From Clostridia bacterium (lineage in GTDB: Bacteria; Bacillota; Clostridia; Christensenellales; Aristaeellaceae): a stretch of DNA of 64,000 nucleotides. The notes beneath the pieces are model-generated. The model was not told where the DNA came from and searched no databases. It saw only the letters and a list, made by a program, of their open reading frames with translations. Below are positions 51,713-60,874 of the stretch, piece after piece. The position numbers and the translations under genes are program-made. The DNA lies in NCBI GenBank assembly GCA_017534885.1, contig JAFXVR010000069.1:1-64000 (forward strand), read 5' to 3'. Numbering within the stretch: position 1 is the first letter of the stretch; every line of letters starts with the position of its first letter.

Positions 51713-52672
51713 TCAGATCAAAGTGTCTTCATCAAGCTTCTTGGCGGTCAGATTGGCCGCGACCAGCAGGATGATGGCAACAACGCTCTTGAACATGCCG
51801 GCTGCTGTAGCCACGCCATACTGCTGCTTGGAAATGCCGTATTTCAGCACGAAGATGTCGATGGTCTGGCTCCAATCCATCACGACGGAAGAACCAAGCA
51901 GATACTGGATCTCAAACCCGGCTTCCATCAGATGGCCGATGTTCATGATGAGGAGGATCACGAAGGTTGACTTGATGCCCGGAAGCGTGACGTGCAGGAT
52001 CCGCTGGAAACGGCCTGCGCCGTCGATGGCAGCGGCTTCGTACAGGCAGGGATCAATGGCAGTCATGGCTGAGATGTAGATGATTGTGCCCCAGCCGACT
52101 TCCTTCCACACGTTGATCACGCCCACAAGCCACCAGAAGTACTTGCCTTCTCCAAGGAAGAACACAGGCTCCCTGACCAGCCCAAGGCCCATCAGCAGTT
52201 CGTTGACGGCGCCGTTGCTCGCAAAGATGTTCTGCGCCATGCCGACCACGATGACCATACTGAGGAAGTGGGGCAGGTAGGTCACTGTCTGCACAGTGCG
52301 CTTGAATTTCCGGTTTTTCACCTCATTGAGCAGCACTGCAAGAAGAACTGCAGAGACAGTGCCGAAAACCAGGTTGATCACGCTCATGGCCAGCGTATTG
52401 CGGATGCTGTTGATGAAGTCCGCACGGCTGAAAAGCCATTCGAAATTCTTCCAACCCACCCATTTGCTGCCCAATACGCCAAGCTTCGGCTTGTAATCCT
52501 GGAATGCGGTGACCCAGAAGTACATCGGATAATAGTTGAAGAAAAGAACATACAGGAAAATCGGTACGGACATCAGAACAAGCTGCCACTGTTTCCCGAG
52601 TGTGGGGAAAAAGCCCTTCCTCCGAACCGGTTTCAGTTGTTCTTTCCGCAAATCCGGTGATACGCTGGTCAT
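51713..52672 (-). CDS. Sugar ABC transporter permease, LplB/YteP type
   Basis: A 319-residue CUT1 permease of the LplB type, six helices, with the EAA loop YEAAAIDGAGRFQRILHVTLPG near 205. LplB/LplC pairs in Bacillota import oligosaccharides such as those from pectin or other plant polysaccharides; the actual substrate here is unknown. The ATG at 52672 follows GGGAGGG. Confidence 0.94.
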   Translation of the reverse strand: MTSVSPDLRKEQLKPVRRKGFFPTLGKQWQLVLMSVPIFLYVLFFNYYPMYFWVTAFQDYKPKLGVLGSKWVGWKNFEWLFSRADFINSIRNTLAMSVINLVFGTVSAVLLAVLLNEVKNRKFKRTVQTVTYLPHFLSMVIVVGMAQNIFASNGAVNELLMGLGLVREPVFFLGEGKYFWWLVGVINVWKEVGWGTIIYISAMTAIDPCLYEAAAIDGAGRFQRILHVTLPGIKSTFVILLIMNIGHLMEAGFEIQYLLGSSVVMDWSQTIDIFVLKYGISKQQYGVATAAGMFKSVVAIILLVAANLTAKKLDEDTLI

Positions 52673-52762
52673 GGCCAACCCTCCCTTTTGAACCTATGAA
52701 AAGTCCCTGGAAAAAACGTGGGGAGAGAGGATCAGCTCTCTCCCCACATCGCTCAGTCAGAA

Positions 52763-54478
52763 TTACTTGCCAAGAACCTTCTGGGCTTCGATCAGCACAT
52801 GCTCCTGCATGTAGTCTTCAAACGCCTTGGCGGAAGGTCCGATCTCGGCGACGAAAGCATCCCACTTGGCGTCGAATTCGGCGGGATCGCACATGATCAG
52901 CTCAGGCAGCATCCGATCCTGGATGTCGCAGAAGTCCTGATGCTCAACGTCAACGGGGGTGTAATCGATCTGCCAGGCTTCTCCGTAGGGGGCCAGATCG
53001 ATCGGGGGATTCACGAAGTCGGCCCACTTGGAATAGCCGTAGTGGCCCAGGAATTCCTTGTCGTAGTCGTTCATCAGACCGAGAACGATCTCATTCTGGT
53101 TGCCGGGCTCCCAGCAGTTGCCCTCGGTGATCACGGTGCCGTCCTCGAGGGTGATGTCGTTCATGATCCAGCCCTGCTTCTTGGGGCTGCTCTGGAAGAA
53201 GCCCTCAGCCTTGTTGGCGAGCTTCCAGTTGGCGTCGTTCAGCTGAGCATACTGCTCTTCGGTCATCAGCAGACGGCCGTTTTCCACATAGTAGTCTTCG
53301 TCCTTGATGCCCCAGTTGAAGATGATCTGCCATTCGTCAGACATCATCTCTTCCCACATGGCCACAATGCGCTCGGGGCACTCGCACTTCACGGAGATAC
53401 CGAAGCCGCGGCGGACGTTCGGCAGAGAACCGTTCAGATAATGCTCCTCAATCGTCCAGCCCTCGGGCTTGCCTTCGACGTCGTCGGGATACACCGGGCC
53501 CAGAGCCACATAGGTGTTCTCATACATCTTGGCGTCGTTCAGGGCGGAAGTCGCGCCGCCGAAGTCCCAAGCCTGGTCGAACATGCCCAGGATCGTACCG
53601 CTGGACAGAGCAGCGATATACTGGTCATAGTTCATGACGAAGGTGTCCTTGTTGATCAGGCCCTTGTGGAACTCTTCGTTCAGCTTCTTGTAGTAGGCCT
53701 TGGCATAGGGCTTGTCAATGAAGGTCTCGGTGTGGAAATCGTTGGTGGAGACGTCGATCAGCACTTCGCCGTCATTGGGGCGGCCCATCAGGTGCTGCAC
53801 GGGGTTGATCAGGCAGAAGTGACGCCAGTCTTCGCACAGGATGGCGAAGCCGGTGTAGGGGGTGCCGTCCGCGTTGGTGGGATGGTTGGCGAGGAAGCCC
53901 TCGATCAGATCAAAGTACTGATCAATCGTGAGGTTCTTCACGTCGGGATAACCGGCGTCAGCCAGAACCTGCTTCTGGAGGAAGAAGGCGGGGCCGCCGA
54001 CGCTCAGAGCGATCTGGGGGCCATCCGGCAGACCATAGTTGGGGATGATGTAGAGCACGTCGTTGCCGTCCTCATCCTTGTCGATCAGGCGAGCCTTCTG
54101 GGGCTCAATGTGCGCCCACAGACGGGGGGTCTTTTCGGGGCTGACATAGTCCAGCAGGTTGATCAGAGCGCCATTGCTGATGATCAGGTCCGCGCTGTTG
54201 CCGCCGTCGAACAGATCCGGATAATCTTCGCCAGCAATCATCATGCCCAGCTTCTCGTCCAGATCGCCGGCGAGATACTCAAACTGGAACTTCACGCCGA
54301 ACTTCTCTTCGATCAGCTTGTAGATCTTGTTGTCGTCCGTGGGCTGATCGCCGGGATCGCCGCGGAACACGGTCAGGGTGATGGGCTCCAGCGCATCAGC
54401 GGAGGCCGCGATGGGAAGCAGGGAGACCATGGATACCAGCATCGCCAGCACCAGCATGGAAGCAACGAGTTTCTTCAT
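52763..54478 (-). CDS. Extracellular sugar-binding protein without a visible lipobox
   Basis: A 571-residue family 1 solute-binding protein, the large LplA/YtcQ-type form seen with LplBC permeases. It has a signal peptide (residues 1-28, ending ASADA) but no cysteine near the cleavage site, whereas Gram-positive binding proteins are usually lipoproteins. It may be held by the permeases or be released. Many Asp, Asn and Trp residues suit sugar binding. GGAGG precedes the ATG at 54478; the longer upstream frame is unsupported. Confidence 0.92.
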   Translation of the reverse strand: MKKLVASMLVLAMLVSMVSLLPIAASADALEPITLTVFRGDPGDQPTDDNKIYKLIEEKFGVKFQFEYLAGDLDEKLGMMIAGEDYPDLFDGGNSADLIISNGALINLLDYVSPEKTPRLWAHIEPQKARLIDKDEDGNDVLYIIPNYGLPDGPQIALSVGGPAFFLQKQVLADAGYPDVKNLTIDQYFDLIEGFLANHPTNADGTPYTGFAILCEDWRHFCLINPVQHLMGRPNDGEVLIDVSTNDFHTETFIDKPYAKAYYKKLNEEFHKGLINKDTFVMNYDQYIAALSSGTILGMFDQAWDFGGATSALNDAKMYENTYVALGPVYPDDVEGKPEGWTIEEHYLNGSLPNVRRGFGISVKCECPERIVAMWEEMMSDEWQIIFNWGIKDEDYYVENGRLLMTEEQYAQLNDANWKLANKAEGFFQSSPKKQGWIMNDITLEDGTVITEGNCWEPGNQNEIVLGLMNDYDKEFLGHYGYSKWADFVNPPIDLAPYGEAWQIDYTPVDVEHQDFCDIQDRMLPELIMCDPAEFDAKWDAFVAEIGPSAKAFEDYMQEHVLIEAQKVLGK

Positions 54479-54528
54479 GACTGAATCCTCCTTCATTATT
54501 CGTGGGCAATCACATGCCCGTTGCATAT

Positions 54529-54557
54529 ATCATACAATCGATCACAATAACACGCAA
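54529..54557 (-). promoter_or_regulatory. Promoter of the sugar ABC operon
   Basis: TTGCGT (54557-54552), 17 bases, TATGAT (54534-54529) on the minus strand, about 50 bases before the ATG. Confidence 0.5.
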
Positions 54558-54581
54558 TGTCAAAATTGGTCATCTCTTTTC

Positions 54582-54597
54582 ATCGATTGCGATCGAT
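54582..54597 (-). promoter_or_regulatory. ATCGAT inverted repeat, candidate regulator site
   Basis: ATCGAT-TGCG-ATCGAT lies 25 bp upstream of the -35, and another ATCGAT is at 54537-54542 in the promoter spacer. The layout would suit the AraC regulator encoded at the operon end. The remaining gap, 54600-54872, is AT-rich with a small AAAGCCTT/AAGGCTTT hairpin at 54656-54678 and no gene. Confidence 0.4.
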
Positions 54598-54872
54598 ATT
54601 CTCATTTGTTGCGAATCAAACATAAGCACATATACACATCTTTGTAAAACACTGCAAAAGCCTTATAAATCAAGGCTTTCATGGTTCTCCTGTTTTTAAA
54701 TGCGAACATAGAATCCGGTTGCTATTCTGACATATAGAACAAGAATTGAAGATCAATTGCTCTGTTGTGCGCAAAAGCGCAACAAACTTGATCCGGACAA
54801 AATGCGCAGACAGCGCAATTTGAAGAAGGACTCACAGCACATATTGCAGATATACAGGGATTTGGGCGTATG

Positions 54873-54896
54873 AAAAACCCCCTCGCAAAGAGGGGG
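54873..54896 (-). terminator. Terminator of the serCA operon
   Basis: CCCCCTC and GAGGGGG (54878-54896) followed by five T on the minus strand, about 20 bases after the serA stop. Confidence 0.88.
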
Positions 54897-54913
54897 CTTC
54901 TGGGCAAACCAGA

Positions 54914-56080
54914 TCAGCCAATCAGGCGGACGCGGTAGACGCCTTCCTGGGATTCGATTTCAGAGACGATGCTCTCATCCGCCGGGGCATCCACATCCAG
55001 CACCGTGTAGGCGGCGGGGCCGCGGGAAGCGTTCACCATGCTCTCGATGTTGAAGCCCTTGCCGGAGATGACCGCGGTGATGCGGTTGATGGTGTTGGGA
55101 ATGTTGGCGTGGAGCACTGCCACGCGGCAGATGAAGGAAGCGGGAAGCGCGCAGTCCGGATAGTTCACCGAATGGCTGATGGCGCCGGTGCGAAGATAGC
55201 TGTCGATCTCGCGGGCGGCCATGTCCACGCAGTTGTTCTCGCTCTCGGGGGTGGAAGCGCCCAGGTGGGGGAGGGCGATGACCTGCTCCCGGCCCAGGAG
55301 ATTCTCGTTCGGGAAGTCGGTGACATAGCGGCGCAGCTTGCCGGAGGACAGGGCTTCGTCCAGGGCTTCGGCGTCCACAATCTCGCCGCGGGCGAAGTTC
55401 AGCAGCGCGGCGCCCTGCTTCATGGCGGCGAACTCACCGGCGCCGAAGGAGGAGCGGGTCTTGTCGGTCAGCGGGATGTGAATGGTGACGAAGTCGCTCG
55501 CGGTGAGCAGTTCCTTTTCATCTGTCACATGGGTGACCGAGCGGCTCATGTGCCAGGCGTTCTCAACAGAGATGTAGGGATCGTAGCCCAGCACTTTCAT
55601 GCCCAGGGAAACCGCGGTGTTGGCCACCTGTACGCCGATGACGCCAAGGCCGATGACGCCCAAGGTCTTGCCCTGCAGTTCGGGGCCGGTGAAGCGGGAC
55701 TTGCCCTTTTCCACCAGCTTGGGCACCTGATCGCCCTGGCCCTGCAGACTCTGCGCCCAGCTCATGCCGCCGGAGAGATCGCGGCAGGCCAGCAGCAGGC
55801 CGGCGACAGTCAGCTCTTTTACGGCGTTGGAATTGGCGCCGGGGGTGTTGAACACCACCACGCCCTTTTCCACCAGCTCGGCGGAGGGGATGTTGTTGGT
55901 GCCTGCGCCGGCGCGGGCAATGCACTTCAGGCTGCGGGGCAGCTCCATGCCGTGCATGTCAGCGCTGCGCACGATAACGGCGTCTTCGCTGCTGACATCA
56001 GCGCCGACTTCATAATTGTCCTTGTTCAGGATGCCCTGCCAGACGGGGGCGATGCTGTTGAGCGTTTTGACCTTAAACAT
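54914..56080 (-). CDS. serA: D-3-phosphoglycerate dehydrogenase with ACT domain
   Basis: NAD-dependent oxidation of 3-phosphoglycerate, first step of serine synthesis. About 388 residues: substrate domain, nucleotide domain with GLGVIGVQVANTAVSLG near 145, catalytic NFARGE near 231 and LPHLGAST near 271, and a C-terminal ACT domain (from about 320) expected to mediate serine feedback. I chose ATG 56080 (MFKVKTLNSIAP), which matches the family start and has GGAG at a workable distance; ATG 56089 touches the site. It overlaps serC by eight bases. Confidence 0.95.
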   Translation of the reverse strand: MFKVKTLNSIAPVWQGILNKDNYEVGADVSSEDAVIVRSADMHGMELPRSLKCIARAGAGTNNIPSAELVEKGVVVFNTPGANSNAVKELTVAGLLLACRDLSGGMSWAQSLQGQGDQVPKLVEKGKSRFTGPELQGKTLGVIGLGVIGVQVANTAVSLGMKVLGYDPYISVENAWHMSRSVTHVTDEKELLTASDFVTIHIPLTDKTRSSFGAGEFAAMKQGAALLNFARGEIVDAEALDEALSSGKLRRYVTDFPNENLLGREQVIALPHLGASTPESENNCVDMAAREIDSYLRTGAISHSVNYPDCALPASFICRVAVLHANIPNTINRITAVISGKGFNIESMVNASRGPAAYTVLDVDAPADESIVSEIESQEGVYRVRLIG

Positions 56081-57152
56081 GCGCTTCATACTCCTTCATA
56101 AAGCTGACGAGGGCCTGAACGCCCTCCATGGGCATGGCGTTGTAAATGCTGGCGCGGATGCCGCCCACCAGGCGGTGACCCTTCAGGTTGACCAGACCAG
56201 CCTTGGCGGCCTGCTTCACGAAATCCGCGTCCCGATCCTTGTCGCCGGTGACGTAGGTCACGTTCATCCGGGAGCGGAAAGCAGGATCGGCAGTCCCCTT
56301 GAAGAGCTTGCTCTCGTCCAGGAAGTCATAGAGCAGCTTCGCCTTCTCGATGTTCACCTTCTCAATGGCCTCGACGCCGCCCTGGGCCTTCAGCCACTCC
56401 AGGCAGAGACCGGCCATATAGATGGTGTAGGTGGGCGGGGTATTGACCATGGACTCCGCTTCCGCCTGCTTCGCCCAGTCGTAGATCTTGGGCGTGGAAG
56501 CCTGCGCCTGTCCCAGCAGATCCTTGCGCACGATGACGATGGCCATGCCGGCCGGGCCGATGTTCTTCTGCGCGCCGGCATAGATCACGCCAAAATCGCT
56601 GACATTGTAGCGCTCAGACAGGATGTTGGAGGACATGTCCGCCGCCAGCGGCACCTTGCCGGTCTTGGGCAGCTCGGTATAGCGGGTGCCGAAGATGGTG
56701 TTGTTGGTGGTGATATGGAAGTACTTCGCGTTGGGATCGAAATCGGCCTCGTTCCAGGAGGGGATGCGCATATAGTTTTCCTCGCGGGAGGAAGCGACCA
56801 CCCGAACCTTGCCGAACTTCTTGGCTTCCACCAGCGCGCCGTGGGCGAAGTTGCCGGAGTCGATATAGTCCGCGGAGCCGTCTTCGCCCATCAGGTTCAT
56901 GGGGATGGCCGCGAACTGGGCGGTGGCGCCGCCGGGCAGGAAGAGCACAGCATAGTCCTCGGGCACGCCCATCACTTCGCGCAGCAGGGCTTCGGCATGG
57001 CGGTAGATGTCCAGATACATGGAGGAGCGGTGGCTCATTTCCATCACGGACATGCCGGTATCGCCGTAACAGGCCAGCTCAGCGGCAGCCTTTTCCAGCA
57101 CGGGCAGGGGCAGGGCGGACGGACCGGGGGCAAAGTTATATACACGGTTCAT
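56073..57152 (-). CDS. serC: Phosphoserine aminotransferase
   Basis: PLP enzyme making 3-phosphoserine from 3-phosphohydroxypyruvate and glutamate. The 359-residue protein shows YNFAPGPSALP at the start, FLPGGATAQF near 71 and PLP Lys196 in YAGAQKNIGPAG. First gene of the serC-serA operon. The third enzyme, serB, is not in the window. GGAGG precedes the ATG. Confidence 0.97.
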   Translation of the reverse strand: MNRVYNFAPGPSALPLPVLEKAAAELACYGDTGMSVMEMSHRSSMYLDIYRHAEALLREVMGVPEDYAVLFLPGGATAQFAAIPMNLMGEDGSADYIDSGNFAHGALVEAKKFGKVRVVASSREENYMRIPSWNEADFDPNAKYFHITTNNTIFGTRYTELPKTGKVPLAADMSSNILSERYNVSDFGVIYAGAQKNIGPAGMAIVIVRKDLLGQAQASTPKIYDWAKQAEAESMVNTPPTYTIYMAGLCLEWLKAQGGVEAIEKVNIEKAKLLYDFLDESKLFKGTADPAFRSRMNVTYVTGDKDRDADFVKQAAKAGLVNLKGHRLVGGIRASIYNAMPMEGVQALVSFMKEYEAHV

Positions 57153-57210
57153 GGCAGGGCCTCCTTACACTTTGTGGCTCCAGCCCATTCCGGACAGGAT
57201 GCCAAGGCTT

Positions 57211-57238
57211 ATCCTACCACATGTTATTTATCTGTCAA
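57211..57238 (-). promoter_or_regulatory. Promoter of serCA
   Basis: TTGACA (57238-57233), 16 bases, TAGGAT (57216-57211) on the minus strand. The remaining gap to 57350 shows nothing else. Confidence 0.65.
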
Positions 57239-57350
57239 GCGTCTGGATAGGAAAGAAGCTGTTTTTTTCCTGTACTCTCACGGTTCAGCAAGAGATGAGA
57301 AGCAGATCTTGCCGGCCAGTCAGGATGGCTCATCGTTCCAGGCTGATTCA

Positions 57351-58064
57351 TCATGAACAGACGGGATGATCGACTTTCATCATTCTGTAGCCAATCCCGA
57401 CATGTGTCTGAATGAAAGGGAGGCCATTCGGATCATTCTCCAGCTTTTTCCGCAGCGTCGCCATGAAGACCCGAAGAGAGGCAATGTTGTTCTCCCAGGT
57501 TGTACCCCAGACCTGCTGCGTGATGTATTTGTGCGTCAATACCTTGCCGCAGTTGCGGGCCAGCACGCAAAGCAGTTTGTATTCGATCGGAGTCAGATGC
57601 AGTTCCTGTTCGTCCAGCCAGGCACAGCCTGCCGCATAGTCGATGCGGAGGCTTCCGTTGGTGAAGACCGGGCTGTCCGAATTGTCACTCTGCGTCTGAT
57701 TCAGACGGCGGATGGTGACGCGCAGCCGGGCGAGCAGTTCATCCACGGAAAAAGGTTTGGTCAGGTAATCATCAGCCCCGGCGTCAAGCGCTTCGATTTT
57801 GTCGGCATCATCACTGCGCGCGCTGATCACGATAATCGGGATGTTTGACCAGGTACGAATCTTCTGGATCACAGCCACCCCATCCATATCCGGCAGACCA
57901 AGATCCAGAAGCATGATGTCCGGGTTGTGAGAAGTGGCTTCCATCAGCGCGTTGCCTGCATTCTGGGCGGTGATGAACCTGTAGTCATGCGCCTCCAGTG
58001 TGACAGCGATCAGGTTGCGGATGGGCGCGTCATCCTCTACGATCAAAATCAGCGGTTTATTCAT
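57351..58064 (-). CDS. KdpE-like response regulator
   Basis: A 237-residue OmpR-family regulator: receiver with acidic pocket EDD near 10-12 and phosphorylation site Asp54 in MLLDLGLPD, then a winged helix (about 135-230) ending THVGIGYRM as in KdpE. Its start overlaps the kinase stop by eight bases. Located after ktrA/ktrB-type genes rather than kdpABC, it probably controls Ktr expression in response to potassium. Confidence 0.92.
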   Translation of the reverse strand: MNKPLILIVEDDAPIRNLIAVTLEAHDYRFITAQNAGNALMEATSHNPDIMLLDLGLPDMDGVAVIQKIRTWSNIPIIVISARSDDADKIEALDAGADDYLTKPFSVDELLARLRVTIRRLNQTQSDNSDSPVFTNGSLRIDYAAGCAWLDEQELHLTPIEYKLLCVLARNCGKVLTHKYITQQVWGTTWENNIASLRVFMATLRKKLENDPNGLPFIQTHVGIGYRMMKVDHPVCS

Positions 58065-60027
58065 TCATGTTCACCTCGGATCTGGGCAGCGTGAATTCAA
58101 ATACAGCGCCATGCGGGATCTGATCGGAAACGGAGATGGCGCCGTGATGCGCTTTGATGATGGATTGGCAGAGCGCAAGGCCAACCCCCAGACCCCTGCG
58201 GCTGTCGCCGGTCGGATTGCTGCTGGTATAAAAAAGATCAAAGATATGTTCCTTCTGATCGTCCGGAATGCCTGGCCCGTCATCCGAGACACGCACCCTC
58301 ACCTCGGCGGCGTCCGCAGTTGTATCAATGGCTATCTGAGCGCCTGGCGGCGTATATTTGATCGCATTGTCCAGAAGGTTGACAATCACCTGAACGATCA
58401 GCCGCGGATCTGCCTTGACGAACAGCAATTCATCGGGTTTCCGGAAATCAAAACGATAACCGTCAAGCCGCCGTCCCATGTGCTGCACAGCCTCACTGAT
58501 CATATCATCCATCAGTTCCGTCGTCATCTTCAGGTTCAGGCCATCGCCGCTCATTCGGCTGGCGGAGAGCAGATTCTCCACCATGCCGGTCAGCCACTGC
58601 GCGTCCGTGTAGATGTCAGTATAGAGCTGCAGCCGGGTTTCCCGATCCAGCGTATCGCCGCAGGAGAGCAGGTTGTCAGCATTCCCCATGATGGAAGTCA
58701 GCGGTGTGCGCAGGTCGTGGGATACGGCGCGCAAAAGATTTGCTCGCAGGCGTTCGTTTTCAGCCAGAACCAGCGATTCTTCTTTTTCCTTCGCGTTCCG
58801 GACGTTTTCCAGTGCCAGAGAGCACTCGCCGACAACCGAACCGAGCATGCTCTGTTCAGAGGCGTCCAGAAGCGATCCGTGAACAGCCACACCGACCACA
58901 CCATAAGCCTTTTCCTGCACCCGAAGGCTGTAATACAGGTAAGCTGCCTGGGGATAGGTGTCGGTCGTCGCTCCAGCCCGCTTGTGATGAGAAAACGACC
59001 ACTCCACCGCCTGCCTTTCTTCATTGGTCCGATACGGCACCGTGTCATCGGCGGCGGGATAGAACACCGGGTCACCAAGATGGCCGTTTTCCGCCGGATA
59101 AATGACCAGGCTGCGTCTGAGCAGCTGTGTCAGCTGGTTTGCGAGAACTGAAAGGATTTCCTCTTTTGTCTTTGCTTTCGTCAGCTGTCGGTCCGTTTCA
59201 AGGACGACGCTCATTCGCTGTGCTGCTTTTGCCGATTGCCTGGCGTTCTTTTTCAGCCGAATCGCCAGCGTACTGATGATGAATGCGGCAATCAGCATGA
59301 TCAGGAACGTCACGGGATAACCGGTTCCATAGGCATAGATAGAAAACTGCGGCTTGGTAAAGAGCAGATCGAACAGCAGGACACTGATGACCGACCACAC
59401 CATGCTGAAAGCGCGGTGCGTGGTATTGATGGATACCATCAGGAGGCCGAGCAGGTACACCATGATGATATTGGCATCCGTAAAGCCCAAGTGAGAAAAC
59501 AGGAAGCCGATCAGTGTGCAGGCCAGCAGCGAAAGCACAAACACAGCGCTGTCCATCAGGATCTGCTTCCGGTTGCCCTCCACGGGCTTTTTCGCGACAT
59601 ATGTTTTCGTCCCATGATCAGGAATGATGAAGTAATCCAGATCAGGCGCATAGGCGACGAGACGATCCGTCAGCGACTTTTTCCGGCGCAGCCAGCCGCC
59701 AACGGTTTTGGTCTGCCCGATCACAATACAGGAGGCATCAGAGACCCTTGCATATTCAGCAATCTGATAGGGCACATCGTCTCCGGTCACCGTTTCCAGT
59801 GTCGCGCCAAGCTTTTCAGCCAGATTCATATTGCTGCGCAGGCGCTTCTTGTCCTCGTCCGACATAAGTGCGTATGCCGGTGTTTCGACAAACAAGGCGG
59901 TCATCGTTCCCTGAAATGCTGCAGCGACTTTGGATGCAGCGTGAATAACCTTTGCGTTGGAGGTGGACGAAGACAGGCATACGAGTATATGTCTGGTTTG
60001 TCCATTTGCATTTTCCTGGTGACTCAT
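58057..60027 (-). CDS. KdpD-like sensor kinase lacking the N-terminal KdpD domain
   Basis: A 656-residue kinase. It starts directly with a universal-stress-protein domain (HILVCLSSS near 13 to about 140), then four membrane helices (DUF4118, about 170-275), a GAF-like region, HisKA with its His near 438 in AVSHDLRTPLTS, and HATPase (DDGPGIPDDQKEHIF, GLGVGLALC). E. coli KdpD (~894 residues) has an extra N-terminal KdpD domain with Walker motifs, absent here. In several bacteria the Usp domain of KdpD binds c-di-AMP or Usp partners. The ATG at 60027 follows GGAGG. Confidence 0.92.
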   Translation of the reverse strand: MSHQENANGQTRHILVCLSSSTSNAKVIHAASKVAAAFQGTMTALFVETPAYALMSDEDKKRLRSNMNLAEKLGATLETVTGDDVPYQIAEYARVSDASCIVIGQTKTVGGWLRRKKSLTDRLVAYAPDLDYFIIPDHGTKTYVAKKPVEGNRKQILMDSAVFVLSLLACTLIGFLFSHLGFTDANIIMVYLLGLLMVSINTTHRAFSMVWSVISVLLFDLLFTKPQFSIYAYGTGYPVTFLIMLIAAFIISTLAIRLKKNARQSAKAAQRMSVVLETDRQLTKAKTKEEILSVLANQLTQLLRRSLVIYPAENGHLGDPVFYPAADDTVPYRTNEERQAVEWSFSHHKRAGATTDTYPQAAYLYYSLRVQEKAYGVVGVAVHGSLLDASEQSMLGSVVGECSLALENVRNAKEKEESLVLAENERLRANLLRAVSHDLRTPLTSIMGNADNLLSCGDTLDRETRLQLYTDIYTDAQWLTGMVENLLSASRMSGDGLNLKMTTELMDDMISEAVQHMGRRLDGYRFDFRKPDELLFVKADPRLIVQVIVNLLDNAIKYTPPGAQIAIDTTADAAEVRVRVSDDGPGIPDDQKEHIFDLFYTSSNPTGDSRRGLGVGLALCQSIIKAHHGAISVSDQIPHGAVFEFTLPRSEVNMNE

Positions 60028-60157
60028 TTTGCTGTTCCTCCGGTTCGCATTCGCTCCAGCTGATGACATGGTGACTGATATAATCGTCCATCCTCCCCAT
60101 CAGCAGGTAGCCCATGACAGCACATAGGGCAAAGGTCAGGATGATTGCAATTGCCAT
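59816..60157 (-). CDS. Small membrane ORF between ktrA-type and kdpD-type genes, end uncertain
   Basis: ATG 60157 follows GGAGGG and opens MAIAIILTFALCAVMGYLL, one membrane helix then MGRMDDYISHHVI. The position and size of the start resemble KdpF-like single-helix peptides. The frame then runs on 113 codons, overlapping the start of the kinase gene by over 200 bases in another frame; that part looks like noise. The working product is probably only the first 40-50 residues, or the original stop has been lost. Confidence 0.45.
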   Translation of the reverse strand: MAIAIILTFALCAVMGYLLMGRMDDYISHHVISWSECEPEEQQNESPGKCKWTNQTYTRMPVFVHLQRKGYSRCIQSRCSISGNDDRLVCRNTGIRTYVGRGQEAPAQQYESG

Positions 60158-60213
60158 GATGATCCCTCCATTCTCATTCGCAATCCGCGCGGCACGTCAT
60201 GAAGGAACAGTCA

Positions 60214-60861
60214 TTAAATTCGGAAACACTTCTGAATATCCTTCCACTTGCCCAGGACCAGAATGGTTTGATTCGCCCGAAGCAAGGTGTCACTTGTTAC
60301 CACGATGCTGGAATTTCCGTTCTCCCGTACAGCCAGGAGGTTCAGGCCGTATTTCTTGCGGATATCCAGCGCTCCAACGGTTTTTCCCTGCCATTCGGGC
60401 GGAACCGACAGATCGTAAATGGAATACTCGCTGTCCAGCGCAATGTAATCCAGCACATGATCCGTTGTGTGCCGGATGGCCGTCCACGCCGCAAGCTGAC
60501 CCTCCGGATAGACCACATCATCCGCTCCGTTGCGAAGGAGGAATTTGCGCTGGACCTCGCTGGAAGCGCGGGATACGACTTTCCGCGCGCCGAGCTCTTT
60601 CAGCAGGGATGTGGTTTCAAGAGAGCACTGGAAGTTTTCTCCTATCGTGACTATGCAGACATCATAATTGTCTACGCCCAGCGACCTGAGAAAAGCCTCA
60701 TTGGTCGCGTCTCCGATCTGGGCGTCTGTCACCAGCGGAAGGATTTCATTGACGCGCGCTTCGCTGATGTCCACAGCCATGATCTGATGGTTCAGTTCAT
60801 TCAGCTTTTCAGCAACACTGCGCCCGAAGCGGCCCAATCCGATCAGCAATACCGATTTCAT
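60214..60861 (-). CDS. KtrA/TrkA-type potassium channel regulator
   Basis: A 215-residue cytoplasmic RCK protein: NAD/ATP-binding Rossmann domain with GLGRFGRS (8-15) and acidic VDIS near 32, then an RCK_C domain (about 135-215) that in KtrA-type proteins binds c-di-AMP. Gates the membrane subunit encoded just upstream. ATG 60861 follows AGAGGTG by seven bases; TTG 60867 less likely. Confidence 0.94.
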   Translation of the reverse strand: MKSVLLIGLGRFGRSVAEKLNELNHQIMAVDISEARVNEILPLVTDAQIGDATNEAFLRSLGVDNYDVCIVTIGENFQCSLETTSLLKELGARKVVSRASSEVQRKFLLRNGADDVVYPEGQLAAWTAIRHTTDHVLDYIALDSEYSIYDLSVPPEWQGKTVGALDIRKKYGLNLLAVRENGNSSIVVTSDTLLRANQTILVLGKWKDIQKCFRI

Positions 60862-60874
60862 TATCAAACACCTC

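Noticed and set aside
52718..54484. 588-codon frame antisense to the sugar-binding protein
   Set aside because: Val/Gly/His-rich shadow; the minus-strand gene has signal peptide, ribosome binding site and operon context.
54722..54907. 61-codon cysteine-rich frame between the sugar operon and serA
   Set aside because: Covers the serA terminator, has no ribosome binding site and no recognisable family.
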